Positions 35,192 through 46,573 of a stretch of DNA of 64,000 nucleotides are shown piece by piece (position 1 is the stretch's first letter; every line of letters starts with the position of its first letter). The stretch covers positions 237,794 through 301,793 of the forward strand of contig MNCI01000003.1 of the NCBI GenBank assembly GCA_015680685.1. Direction: 5' to 3'. A program made the translations under genes and the position numbers. The DNA comes from Gnetum montanum. Its lineage: Eukaryota; Streptophyta; Gnetopsida; Gnetales; Gnetaceae. Under the pieces are notes generated by a model. The model worked only from the letters and a program-made list of their open reading frames with translations, did not search any database and was not told the DNA's origin.

Positions 35192-37256
35192 CTATGGGTA
35201 TTGCCATTGCTGGTGTTGCTCGATAGGTTGTGGTAGAGTTCCACTTGGATAATATGTTAAGGGTTGGTGGAACTGCCTTGGGTTACCTTGGGAATAAGGT
35301 AACCTTCGGGGTGCTTGCCGTTTGTTAAGTCTTGGGTTGAGTGCAGACACCCCGAACTCTTGGAGATGTGAGATTATTGGGCAACATCCCTTAGGATGGT
35401 CATACTGGCATAATTCACATCCACCATCATCGTCCATATTAGAGTCCACAACCTCATCGGTGATAGTCATTTTTCCCTTACCCTTGTTACGTGCATGGTC
35501 TAAATCTCTCCTCTTTTTCCTATCATGGTCACTACTTCGCTCCTTAGACTCTTTTACAATTTTTAAAACAGTTTCGAATCTACTATCTAAGGAGTCCCAC
35601 ATTTGATTTACCTTAGTCGATACCTTAGTTGTCAACTTCTAAAGTGGCAAGGTTTTTTTGTTCACCAACTCCTCGAGTGGTGACTCATCCTCTTCCTCAC
35701 AGAATCTTACTCCCCTCTTTCGAAGGGAAGGATCACGGTTATACTCTTCTGCACTTTCTCTTTTTTGTAGCTCTCCTTCTTCCTTAGCTACTTGCTCCAA
35801 CAATCTATGAACTTCATGGGACCTAAGCTCAGATAATCTCCCTTGGGCATATGTTCCAAGGGTTCTCCTGGTTTCATGTCTTAGCCCATCTACGAGGTGG
35901 TGGAGTTGATCCCGTTGTGCATAACCATGGCCTGGGCAACGATGTAGCAGTGCATAATATCGGCCCATGGTAGCATCCAAGGATTTGTGACTACCCTGCT
36001 TCCATCTTTGGATCTATTTTCACAAGTTGGACACTCTGGAGTATGTTTGATATTTATCATTGAATAGTTCTAGCATTGTACTCCATCATCTAATAGGTTT
36101 CGGTTCTAAGGACCAGTACCAACTTTCTGCTTCTTTTATGAGTGTCCTTGGGAACAACTTTAACTTTTGTCACTCATTTTCAATATTCTGCAAGGCGTAG
36201 GCATCGTGAAATGCTTGTAAGTGATTTTACGGATCAACGTTGTATCCCCCCTCAAATCAGTTGATATTATTCATGTCTAGTCTCTTGATCCGACTATCTT
36301 TCTGGTGCCTTGTAGGTATTCTAACAGCCTTCGTAATGTCTAACATGCTCCGGGTTGCTAGTAGGGGTTTGTCATGGTTTTCTCTCTCATGGCATCTGTG
36401 ATGCCTACGTGGTTCCCTACTTTCCCTTCTACCATGCCTTGATTCTCTCAAATGCCCTCATCCTCGCTCTCGACTCTCTAGTCAAGGGTTCTCATTATGC
36501 CTACCCTTGTCCTCACAGTTGTGCTCTTTGTGACTGTGTCTTGATGTGGAAGGAGAGGGTGAGTGGTGTGATGAAGGTGAAGAGGAAGAAGAACCATTAC
36601 CATGACGATGTTTCCTACCTTTCCTTCGGTGATCCCGACCCCGATCGTGATGACGATCAGAATGCTTACCCTTATCTTGTGTTGTGTTTCCTCATTGAAC
36701 ACTTGGTGTTTGTGGGAATCAGAACTGGGGTTGTGAATTGTGGAGTGAAGGTTCTAATACACCACCTCCTCACTATTGTTAGGAGGGGGAACATCATTTT
36801 ATGGAGAACCTATTGAAATAGGTTCACCACCCTTAATTTCTCTTATGATGGGCAAAGCATTATGGGGTCTTTGCCCTTCAACGATGTGTGGTAACTCTCC
36901 TACCGCGCATCCCGTTGACGTTGCACTGCTGTAGGATGGTAATCCCTTGTGTTGTAATCACATGCAACGTATTTAGTGTATAGCTATATCATGTCTATCT
37001 GTGCAAGAGCACGAAGGAGCATGTTAGGGACTGCATGATCCAGGGGTAACACTATGTTACCTTGTAAGTCTCGCCAACGCAGTTGTTCATCCTGATGGAG
37101 GATAAAGGTAAAATCAGGTATATACTCATCATGATGAGTATACACTACCTGATACTCTTGGGGAACTGGCAGTTCTTGGTTATGTATGTTGTGCTACCGA
37201 TTGTCTCTTGTGTGATCCCTAGGTGGTGAAGTGCTTTTATGAGAAGAAGAAGACAT
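35192..37256 (-). pseudogene. Element D gag
   Basis: ATG at 37256 (MSSSSHKSTSPPRD) starts the frame; stops and frameshifts follow in the linker. Frames at 36451-36257 (LLATRSMLDITKA, RIKRLDMNNIN), 35980-35639 (HRCPGHGYAQRDQLHH, RRTLGTYAQGRLSEL) and 35635-35192 (MWDSLDSRFETVLKI, CELCQYDHPKGCC) are well kept. The zinc knuckle has spacing C-x2-C-x3-H-x4-C. Gag would form particles and package RNA. It is better preserved than the gags of B and A. Confidence 0.85.
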
Positions 37257-37383
37257 TGTCTCTTATTCAGTGTGCTGATTGACCATTGTTTAATCTTTTT
37301 TCTGATTAACCCTAAGGGTTCGTTTAAGCTTCCCAATGATGTGGATGATTTCCTATGTTCTACTTAGCACACAAACAACTTAG

Positions 37384-37401
37384 TCCCTGGCAACGGTGCC
37401 A
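37384..37401 (-). other. Element D primer binding site (tRNA-Asp type)
   Basis: Minus-strand TGGCACCGTTGCCAGGGA, one base from the 5' LTR; closest in the window to the Athila/Tat consensus. Confidence 0.88.
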
Positions 37402-37402
37402 A

Positions 37403-38207
37403 TGATGAGTGGCGAGGCACCCCTACACTCAACCATACGAATACGAGCATTACACGCGCGATCTGGTCAAACTCTATAGACTAAGTGCTTACACGCCTTA
37501 TGGAACACTTAAGGTTAATCAATCGTTGTCCTCCCAAACTCACTTGTATTTATCACAGTTGTATGGTTAAGTGAGTTTGAGGTATGTGATTTTTATATCT
37601 TTTATGTTTTATTGTCTATGCTAATGAGGGAAAGGGTGAAGAGACTAAGTGACTAACTTCATTAACTAAGTTCTAATCGTCCTAGCATCAATATCAGTTC
37701 CCACTTGTCGTTTCACACCCTGAACCAATGCAACATTGCTGGGATTACCAAACGCTATTCGTTATTGGGATTACCAAGCGTAACACACGTGCTCGAAGCG
37801 GTCATACTGAATGCACTTAACTATGAGAGTTGAGGGTTGAGAGAGATTAAGTCCTTAAGAAAGCATTTAAACATTAAAAAATAATTAAATTCCTATTTAG
37901 CTTAGTCCATATACTACAAGGTTTATCCAAAAGTTCATCTTTATTGCCGTACAAAATTGTGTGCTTAGGTACAGAATTGCTCGAATAAAGATCCGTTCAC
38001 TTTGGGACTCCTACTGCGGGCACATGGAAATTATTCTAACTTTGGAATGGAAAAATGGCAATAGTTTGACTAAAGTCTAGATCTAGATGAAGAAACAAGG
38101 GAGAGCCGCCTCTTATTTATAGAACTCGCGACGGGCTGCAATATCGCGTACGCGATATCACAAGGAAAGACGTGATATCGTAGCCTATGCGATATCACAT
38201 CCCATAA
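37403..38207 (-). repeat. Element D 5' LTR
   Basis: 805 bp. The terminus CCCATAA at 38201-38207 has one base changed from CCCATCA of the other LTR. CTAGG follows. Confidence 0.9.
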
Positions 38208-41004
38208 CTAGGAAATTAGCAAGATATGACCACCCACAAATGGTGGTGACAATGTCCTGAACTAGTCCCAATGGAATAGTGATAGAATGGTCTACCATTT
38301 CTAGCTGAATGTTGCTCTTCTTCAAGGGAGGAAGGTTCCACAGTGTGTACATCTCATGTGAGATCAAATTAACACTAGAACCAGAGTTAAGAAGAGCTTT
38401 ACAAGGCTCATTCCTAGCAATTTGCAAGTAAACAAGGGGACTCTTGGGATTAGCTAACTTTCTGGGTAGGTTACTAGCTTGAATCCAATTAGATATAGCA
38501 TGTGTTAGCATTACAGTATGGATTCAAGAAGGATTTTGGTTTGAAGGGGACTCAAAAAAAGAGGAAACAGAGGAAGTTGGAGGAGTAGGGTTACCAACCA
38601 CTGATGTGTTCGAGGGCTTTGGTGGACTATGAGGTCGGAAGAAGGCTCTTTTCTTTGTTCATGGTTCCAACCCTCTTGATGGGTTAACCGATTATAGATT
38701 AACTGTCATCGTAGCGTTCCTTTGCTGTGGTTGTGTAGGCAATTCACCCTGCATGGATGAAGTAGGTGGTAGTTGTGTAGGAGTTGAAGGAGTAAGTGCA
38801 GGGACAAGAGGTGCATGAGGGTAGTAGGTGACATCCCTCCTTGGATAGGGCGATTGGTATGCATTAGGGGGGTAGTTGTGAGGTTGGTAAACAACAACAT
38901 GACCAGAGGAGTCCCTTGGAGATGAAGGTTGTTGAACATCATAACCGTAGGGATTTGGTTTTCAGTAAGGGTACTACTGCCTTGGAGGTGGCAATGCCCA
39001 TGATTGTGGTTGCTACCATTGTTGGTACAATTCATAAGGTTGTGGTGGAGTTCCACTTGGATAATATTGCTATGGTTGGTGAAACTGTCGAGGATTGCCT
39101 TGTGGATAAGGCAATCTTTTGGGCGTTTGGCTTTGTGCAAGTCATGGATGTAAGGAATACACCCTAGATTCTTGCAAATGTGACACAACTGTACAACATC
39201 CCTTAGGATGTTCATACTAGTAGACTTCACACCCACCATCATCATCTGAATTACTATCCACAGCCATCTCTATTGTAGCCATTTTACCTTTACCCTTAGA
39301 TATGGCACGTTCAGCTTCCTTACACCTCTGGCACTCATGCCCACCACTTTTCTCCTTGGACTCTTCAGTAATTTTTAAAACAGCTTGAAACCTATTGTCC
39401 ATGGAGTCCCATAATTGATCAACCTTAGCTGTGATTTCTGATTACAATTTATGGAGTGGTAAGGTTTTCTAATTAACCACCTCATCTCTGGAAAATTCAT
39501 CCTCACTGTCACAAAATCGAATCTCCTTTTTTCAAATAAAAGGATCCCTATTGTATTCTTTTGCACTTTCATGTTTTCTCAGTTCGTCCTCCTCCTTGGC
39601 TACTTGCTCAATTAATTTTTGAATTTGATGGGTGCTCAACTTCATCAATCTCCCTTGGGCATAGATGCCAAGGGTTTTCTTGGTTTTAGACTGCAACCCG
39701 TCTATGATATGATGAAGTTGATCAAGCTGAGAGTATCCATGGATGGGACACCTATGCAATAGAGAGTAGTATCAGCCAATAGCAGCATCCAAGGGCTCAT
39801 GATTTCCTTATTTCCATCCTTGAATTTGTTTTCTTAGATTGGATACTTGGGAGTATGTTTGGTATTTGTCATTGAATAGCTCCAACATTGTACTTCACTG
39901 CCTAATTGATTCTGGTTCCAAGGATCAATACCAATTTTCTGCTTCCTTTATAAGTGTCCTTGGAAATAATTTTAGCTTTTGCTAGTCATTTTCAATATTC
40001 TGCAAGGCACATGCATCTTGGAAGGCTTGGAGATGATTTTGTGAATCAGCATCATATCCTCCCTCAAACCAAGGGATGTTGTTCATGTCTAGCCTTTTTA
40101 TTCTACTATGCCTTGTTGGAATCCTCACAGCCTTTGCAATATTCAACATGCCCCAAGTAGCAAGTAGAGGCTCATCAAGGCCATGATGATGGTGCCTATG
40201 ATGTTCTCTACTAGCCCTTTTTTGTTGATGATGGACCTCTTTGGATTACCCACATCTTTGGTCACGACTGTCCTGATGGTCCCTTTTCTTGTTTTGGTCT
40301 CGTCGGTCACCTCCATCATAGTTATTTCTACTATGGCCATGATCTAAACTAGATGAAGAAGAAGACAATGACAATGAAGGGGAAGAAGAAGGGGAACTTG
40401 TTCCACGCTGATGCATATCATCCTTCCTTTGATGCTCATGACCATGATCATGATCATGATCTCCTTTGTTCCCCTTTTCCTGACTTACTTCTCCAAATCC
40501 ATTTTTGTCATTGGATCCATTTTGATCAGAACCTAGATTATGGATTGTGGATTGTACATTCTGGTTGAGGACTTCTTAAACAAAGTCAAAGCGAGGAGAA
40601 TCACTAAAGAAGTGGTCACCTTCATCAATTGGGCCAAGCAGAGGTGGAAAAGTAGTTGACCCCTTGCCCTTCATAAGCTTGTGGTGGTGCTCCAGCTGAC
40701 AATCCCTTAATCTTTGCACTTCCATGGGATGATAATCCCTTGAGTCAGGATCTCACATCTTGTATTCTCCATGGAGATGTTGAATCTCATGTCTTGTGAG
40801 CATTAGCTAGAGCATTGCTGAGACAGATTGGTTAGGTGACAACACAATTTTTCCTTCCATATCATGCCACCACATCAATTCATCTTGATGCAAGATGAAG
40901 GTAAAGTCTGGTACATACTCATCGAGATGAGCCTATACCACCCGATATTGTTGAGGCACCTAAACTGCCTTGGGTAGAGATGGGCTCCTATGAGAAGAAG
41001 ACAT
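38208..41004 (-). pseudogene. Element C gag and protease 5' half
   Basis: ATG at 41004 (MSSSHRSPSLPK) opens gag, which follows the same order as B and D: DEYVPDFTFILHQDE, DMEGKIV, a Ser/Asp/His-rich linker, LLATWGMLNIAKAVRIPTRH, HRCPIHGYSQLDQLHH and a degraded knuckle CEVY*YEHPKGCC near 39220. The protease begins at MLTHAISNW (38511), with KALLNSGSSVNLIS (Asp to Asn at the active site), and breaks at 38208 where D is inserted. Only about a dozen stops over 930 codons. Confidence 0.85.
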
Positions 41005-41154
41005 TTTGTGTTAATAAACTTGTAAACAGTGTGTAGTTAAGGTTTAATTTAATGATAATAAATTTTTTTTATTTTTGTAGGATTTGACTCTTAGGATTCA
41101 AACAATGAGGTTTCTAAGTTTCACTGGGTTTAGATAGTGCACGAAGAACTACAG

Positions 41155-41172
41155 TCCCTAGCAATGGTGCCA
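41155..41172 (-). other. Element C primer binding site (tRNA-Asp type)
   Basis: Minus-strand TGGCACCATTGCTAGGGA, one base from the 5' LTR. Confidence 0.85.
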
Positions 41173-41173
41173 A

Positions 41174-42023
41174 TGATGAGTGGCAAGATACCCCTATGCC
41201 CAACCATATGAATCATAGGCGTTCATGTGCGATCTAGTCAAATTTTGCAGACTATAATTACTAAGTACGCTAGAGTTAAACAGTGCATGTGTGTTGTTTG
41301 TTTGTTGTCTTCCTAGTTCCACTTGTGGAGTGCAATTGTATGGTTAAGTGTGACTAAGGTGTAAGATTTTTATTATTTTGTGTTTTTATCAAATTATTCA
41401 CCTAGAACAAGAATGAAAGTAAGAGTGATTAAATGCTAAGTAAACTATGGTCTAATCTAGCCTAACACAAGTAATTGTTCCCACTTCTCGGACACATCCT
41501 AAACCTTGTGCAAACACTGTGGGGCTATCAAACGCTAGTTGTTTTTGAGCTACCAAGTGTCACACATATGTTCGAAGGGGTCGTGCTTGTGTATCTTAAT
41601 AAGTTGCTTGATTAATCAAAATTAGTTACTACATAAATAATATTTTCATAAATTGTATAAAATATAAATGCATAAGAAAGAAAGTCTCAAGTGCTACAAG
41701 GAATGAATCAAAGAGTTCGTCTTTATTGCCAACACAATGGTGTGTTTAGGTACATCAATGCTTGAATAAAGATCTGTTCACACTTAGACCTCTTGTTGCA
41801 GGCACTTTGAAAATATTCTAACTTTCAAATGGACAAACTACAAGAGTTTCACTACTTGACTGCCAAAAAATTACTCCCAACTGTGCACCTGGGTGTTGTA
41901 TTTATAGACTCGGGAGTAACCCTACGATATCGAATGTACGATATCACATCTTGGGCTGCAATATCATGTACCTGATATTGCGGCCACCCTGATATCGAAG
42001 CATATGGAAAACATGATTTATCA
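41174..42023 (-). repeat. Element C 5' LTR
   Basis: 850 bp, TGATGAGTGGCAAG to TTTATCA; CCATT follows at 42024. GATATCG-like U3 repeats at 41927-41998. Confidence 0.92.
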
Positions 42024-43800
42024 CCATTAATGGTTGATAATGAATAAACCTTTGACAACATGCTTCTGTTGCATTCCTTACCAGGATGATCCACCCACAC
42101 TCGACATACTCCAAGTTATCTCCAGAATTATGATTTTCAAGTTGTTATATAGTCATCAATAACTTGATCATCTTTATGATCGAAAAGGCCTATGGTAAGG
42201 ATTGCTTATCCTATTTTATAATTTATTTCATACAGAAAATGTTTACCACAACATCAAGCCTTTTTTGTATCTATTTCATCTCATAGAGTATTAATGAATT
42301 TTTCTCAAATAATTAAGGACCCAAAATGGTGGGAGCTAATGGCAACAAAGGTTTATGCTTTAGAATCCAACAATACTTAGACACTTGCTTCGTTACCTTA
42401 CCATAAAAGGCCATTATTTGTAAGTGGGTGTTTAAGATCAAATATAAACCCAATGGAACTATTATGCATTACAAGGCTCATCTTATGGCTAAAGAATATA
42501 CTTAGAAAGAAGGTTTGGATTTTCAAGAAACTTTTGCACTTTCTACTAAACTTACTACAGTTAGATGCCTTTTGATAGTTGTAGCCATTCAAAATAGACA
42601 CCTTCATAAATTGGATGTTAATAGTGCATTTCTCCATGATGATCTTAAAGAGAAATTTTATATGGCTCTTCCTCTTGATTTTGGTATAATGGAGAAACAC
42701 ATGTTTGTTGCCTCAACAAATCTGTATATGAGGTTAAGTAAGCTTTCAAATAATAGTTTCAAAGACTATGTTCTACTTTCGTTAATGCTGGCTATAGTTA
42801 ATCAAATGTTGACCATTCCCTCTTCACATGCATAGCAAGGTTCTCCTTCATAGTAGTGAGTTTATGTCGATGGTATCATTGTTGCTAGAAATGATCTTGT
42901 ATCCATTGTAGTTCTCAAAAGGTTTCTTCACAGCCAATTTCAAGTTCAAGATTTGGAACTACTCAAATACTTCCTTAGCATTCAAATTGTTCACTCTAGT
43001 AAAGGTATTCAGCTCTCACAAAAAAAATATGCTTTAAATATTCTTGAAGATATAGGTTTTCCTAGCTCATATCCTTCTTTATTTATAATGGAGAAGAATT
43101 TAAAGCTTAACAGAAATGATGAACCTCTATTGGAGGATCCATCATCATATTGTCCCCTTATGGGATACCTCATCAACCCCACTATCAATCATCCTAACAT
43201 TGCATATACAATTCATATCTTAAGTTAATTCTTGGATTATTTAGTAGCCCCATCTTGATGCACCTCATAGAATTTTTAGATATCTAAAGAAAGAACTAGG
43301 TTAAGGAATTTTACTCTCTTTCTCAATTGCTCTTTAATTATGTGCATACTGTGATTCTGATTAGGCTTGTTGCACTAATACCTGTAGATTTGTTATTGGG
43401 TACTATACCTTTCTAGGAACTCCACTTTTAGAGAAATCAAAGAAACAATCCATTGTCTCTTGTTCCTTTGGTGAAACATAATATTATGTCATGGCAAGCA
43501 CCTACCATGAACTCACTTAGATTTTTAATCTATTAAAGGATCTACAAGTGTCTTATCCTCAACCAACAAGTTTATTTTGTGACAACAAGATTGCTCTATA
43601 TATCACTTCTAATCTAGTCTTCTATGAATGAACCAAACATATTGAGAATGACTACCATAGTGTTCATGAAAAAATCTAATCTAGAATGGTTCAAATAGCT
43701 CATGTGTTCACTACACATCAACTTGTTGATCTCTTTACAAAACCTCTTGGAGTACTTCAGTTTTAATATTTACTTGACAAGTTAGGCATTTTCAACATCC
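42024..43800 (+). pseudogene. Element E, part 2: Ty1/copia reverse transcriptase and RNase H
   Basis: The forward translation gives DPKWWELMATKVYALESNN-like, CKWVFKIKYKPNG, FQETFALSTKLTTVRCLL and LDVNSAFLHDDLKEKFYM, then YVDGIIVARND near 42870, where the second Asp of the YVDD box is Gly. LKYFLSIQI and QLSQKKYALNILEDIGF follow. RNase H is marked by FVIGYYTFLGTPLLEKSKKQ, LFCDNKIALYI, TKHIENDYHSVHEKI and VDLFTKPLGVLQF. A purine-rich TATGAGGG near 43815 precedes a possible LTR start. The element is long dead. Confidence 0.88.
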
Positions 43801-43815
43801 TCACTACAACTTTAT

Positions 43816-44050
43816 GAGGGTAGTAGAATATTCCAAGTTTATAATATTAGAATATAGTAACAACAATGATATTGCTTTGTAAAATTTTCTTTGCTGGATG
43901 TTCTTACTCTATAAAATTTTCTATCTTTTAAATTGTTTCTATTCAACCTTTTCTCAAGATATGTATAGATATGTGTACCATATAAACTTGCAAATACAGA
44001 TTTCAGCCTTCATCTTCTACCTAATTACATTTTCCTTTTCATCACTTTCC
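43816..44050 (+). repeat. Possible copia 3' LTR remnant
   Basis: After the gag-pol end, tagaatattccaagtt and a TATAAA-containing stretch resemble a short copia LTR. No partner LTR is present to fix the boundaries. Confidence 0.35.
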
Positions 44051-44099
44051 ATATCCGAGAAGCCAAATGGAACTGGCTCTTGCCTTCTAATAACCGAAA

Positions 44100-44262
44100 T
44101 TGAAAATGATCATTCTCTAGGCTTCCGGATATTGATGGAAGGGCTTTCAAATCTCTTCAAATTTCAAACCATGATGAGAATCCTTGTCAGCATACATAAT
44201 TCTGTAGTCAGGCGTGCAAATAAACGGACCAGTCGCATATACATCCGTATCTGGATTTACTG
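44100..44262 (-). pseudogene. Exon-like fragment, family unknown
   Basis: On the minus strand CTTACAG is followed by an open stretch (NPDTDVYATGPFICTPDYRI and onward to LKFEEI). It has balanced codon use and a stop at the end. It could be an exon of an unrecognised host gene or chance. I cannot assign a family. It lies just outside the block shared with the 60-kb region. Confidence 0.25.
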
Positions 44263-44319
44263 TAAGCATAGGTTTTCAGGTTCCATGACATGCAGAAATC
44301 TGATAAATGATTAATTAGG

Positions 44320-45170
44320 CATACCAAAAAAGTCCACCAAATCGTTCAGGCAAACGTGACGCGCAACGAAATAGCTACTGCTTAGCACGCTTCCCTGCTA
44401 TGATGATGGTTGCTGATATCTTTTTAAATCACATATTTAATTTGCAGCTTTCAAGGAATGCTTGACCATCCCAAAGTGACGATAAGTAAAGGTTGAATAG
44501 CTGAGCGCGGAGATTAATCGCTGGCTGTGGGTGTTTGGGTTACATGTTTCCAAATATGTTTAAATCTTCGAGTCAAATCACAGGACACTTCATCGATGCT
44601 GCAATATACCAAATTCAATTTGCTTGTACTCCACTTCATTTGTTTGTCTTAGCGCTGACCTGCGGCAGATATTTGGCTTGTTCCATGAATATCAGTGTTT
44701 TAATCACTCACGGATTCCCTTTTATTATTATTATTTTTTTCAAATTGAACATCCAGAAGGTTTAGATTCTTAATATATGTTATATGTGTCATTTTCACTC
44801 AACCTCGGCAGCTATACACTTCAAAGCAAAGCCTTGTTCTGTATAGTTGATGTTTGCTACGCATTTCAATTATATTATTTATACAAAACTTGCAATTTAG
44901 AAGAAATGCTTTAGTATAAGTTGAGTTTGGATTTCCTTTTGCTTCCTTAAAGGACAAAATTTGGGCCGATAGAAGCCCGATTGCTAGTATATGACAAGCA
45001 TGCCTGTGGTTCCCATCAAACCAAATCAGCAATTAGTATCCGGAGCCCTATAAATTGCACAGCCACTGTAGCAGATTCATCACCAGCAAATAGTGGGAGA
45101 GAAAGTCGAAGGGAGAAATCATAATGAGATTGGATATTTGGGTTTGAGTATTACTAAATTCATCACACAA
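44320..45170 (+). promoter_or_regulatory. Promoter and 5' UTR block of the 45-kb small gene, shared with the 60-kb copy
   Basis: Blocks match the reverse complement of 60400-60930 in the same order: AAAAGTCCAC, CAAACGTGA/CCAACGTGA, TTAGCACGCTTC/TTAACACGCTTC, TTGCTAGTATAT, AAGCATGCC, GTCAGCAATTA-like, a TATA element, TTGCACRGCCACTGTAGCA and GAGATTGGATATTTGGGTTTGA. The TATAAATTGCAC at about 45048 would be the core promoter. Such extended noncoding similarity says the two loci are paralogous copies including their control regions. Confidence 0.7.
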
Positions 45171-45373
45171 ATGGATGGTTTCTGCATGAAGAAGAGAAGA
45201 GCTTTTTATTCTTAAACATTGAAGAACTTTTCAAGAAATTCATTCCACGAGGATTTGGAAAGAAAGAAAAGCAACGTTTTAAGGCTCTAGAGGGGGATGA
45301 TGACGATGGGGATGACGATTGTGATTATGGAATCCCTCCTGATTACGCTCCTGCTGCTGCTGTCAATCTTTGA
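45171..45373 (+). pseudogene. Broken paralogue of the small acidic-protein gene
   Basis: ATG at 45171 reads MDGFCMKKRR and stops after 14 codons. In the +2 frame the sequence continues with IEELFKKF and ends in the acidic tail DDDCDYGIPPDYAPAAAVNL, homologous to the intact copy at 60147-60350. The region from start to stop is 203 nt against 204 nt in the intact gene, so a net one-base loss breaks the frame. Promoter, 5' leader and 3' flank are also homologous. It may still be transcribed. A true start in another frame is unlikely, because that frame has a stop just upstream and no ATG. Confidence 0.7.
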
Positions 45374-45418
45374 AATGGTGCGTGAGTAGCGGTTTTGTTG
45401 TGATTGCTTGGATTGTTG

Positions 45419-45545
45419 AATAAGTGGCATTAATGCCATGCTGCTGCGTGAGATGGGTTGAATTATTTGGAAATGCTTGTTTCATAAGTGGCAATTTATG
45501 TCATGTTGCTGCGTGTAAGGAGTTCGGCTTATGGAAATGCCTGTT
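45419..45545. repeat. 64-bp direct duplication downstream of the broken gene
   Basis: Two copies start with ATAAGTGGCA and contain TGCTGCGTG and GGAAATGC, with several differences. Confidence 0.7.
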
Positions 45546-45704
45546 CGGGTACCTGAAAACATTGTTGTGCATATTCACATCTTACACGCTTAGTCCGATA
45601 TGATATAAACATTTAATTCTATTTGTATGTGCTATGTTTTAACTTGCATGTCATTTACATGAAAGAAAGTAAAGATAGTTCTTTTGCTCACCACTGGATG
45701 GTAT

Positions 45705-46573
45705 TGTTGATCCATAAATTTTGGTCACACCAACACCAACACACCAACACAACAGAAGGAAAGAAAACTCGTTTTAGGAGACTATTGGTTAGGGCACCTC
45801 TTGTATGGGTACGGAAATTGGGAATAGTTTTAGAGGGCTATGTGGCCTTTTGCAAATAATAAACTAACAAAAATTTAGAATTAAAATTAAATAATTGTTG
45901 TTGATACAATAAGTAAAGAAATGAATTTTGCTTGGTTTAGCTGTTTCGCCAGCCTCGTGCTTCGCCAGGAACGCTGTCGTTGGTGTTTTCTGTTGGAGAG
46001 AAAGACTGCGACCACCACCTGAAGAAGGATGAAAGAGAAGCTGGATCTCGCACCATCGAGAGCTAGTTCGTTGCAATAGCCTAGGAGGGAGGAAAGAGGT
46101 CGGTGCAGTCCCACACGCCCTGGTTGTTGACGTGTTGTTGTCCACTACAGAAAATAAAGAAACCATTGTTTGCGAATTTTTTGTTTTCTTCTGCTGTTGC
46201 ATGCACTGTGCGTTGCTAACGGGCAGGTAGTAGGGAGAGAAAGCCTCTGATGCACGTGCTTTAGAGAGACTCCCTTGCTGCTACCTAAAATAAAAGAAAC
46301 CAAAAAAATAAAAAAACTGTTGTTTTCTATTTTTAAGCCCCAGAAGAACCCCTGCCTGCGCCTGCTCAACTCCCTGCCCCTTTCGCAAAAATCTATTTTG
46401 GTACTCCTTTGGCTTTCTTGAAATAATGTTACATAAGTTGTTTTTTTTTGTTTTTTTTTATTTAAAAAAAAACTCATTATCTAATCTTCTTTACATATGT
46501 CTAACCCATCCAAGATATCACTTCTATAGTTTATTTGAAATATAAGCAACTCTAAGTCTTCTTGTATTGAACA
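45705..46573 (-). repeat. Element H 3' LTR
   Basis: TGTTGATCC to TTGAACA on the plus strand. Matches 51359-52367 with insertions and deletions. Confidence 0.8.

Larger units (their letters stand above)
31144..38207 (-). mobile_element. Element D: pol-less gag-protease Athila/Tat-type element inside C
   Basis: LTRs at 31144-31976 (3') and 37403-38207 (5') flank gag, protease and the 2-kb spacer. Reverse transcriptase, RNase H and integrase are absent: the frame after protease runs about 200 codons with stops, then the spacer motif follows at 33905. Total 7.06 kb against about 10 kb for B and C. The 5-bp duplication CTAGG is perfect. The first 440 bp of the LTRs differ at about 29 sites by eye, nearly all transitions. 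D must have been moved by proteins from another element. Confidence 0.92.
24908..42023 (-). mobile_element. Element C: Athila/Tat-type Ty3 retrotransposon, reversed, carrying element D
   Basis: LTRs at 24908-25759 (3') and 41174-42023 (5') flank gag, protease, reverse transcriptase, RNase H, integrase and spacer in minus-strand order. The protease is split by element D (31144-38207). Without D and one duplication copy the element is about 10.05 kb, the length of B. Both target duplications are perfect. LTRs read closest to those of B. By eye I count about 36 differences in the first 430 bp of the two LTRs, mostly transitions. Confidence 0.92.

Noticed and set aside
36355-36816. 153-codon plus-strand frame
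   Set aside because: Antisense to the gag linker of element D; the gag frames on the other strand are supported by B and C.
38706-39245. 179-codon minus-strand frame
   Set aside because: An alternative frame of element C gag; His/Leu-rich and not conserved, whereas the gag frame with PQGNPRQFHQP is.
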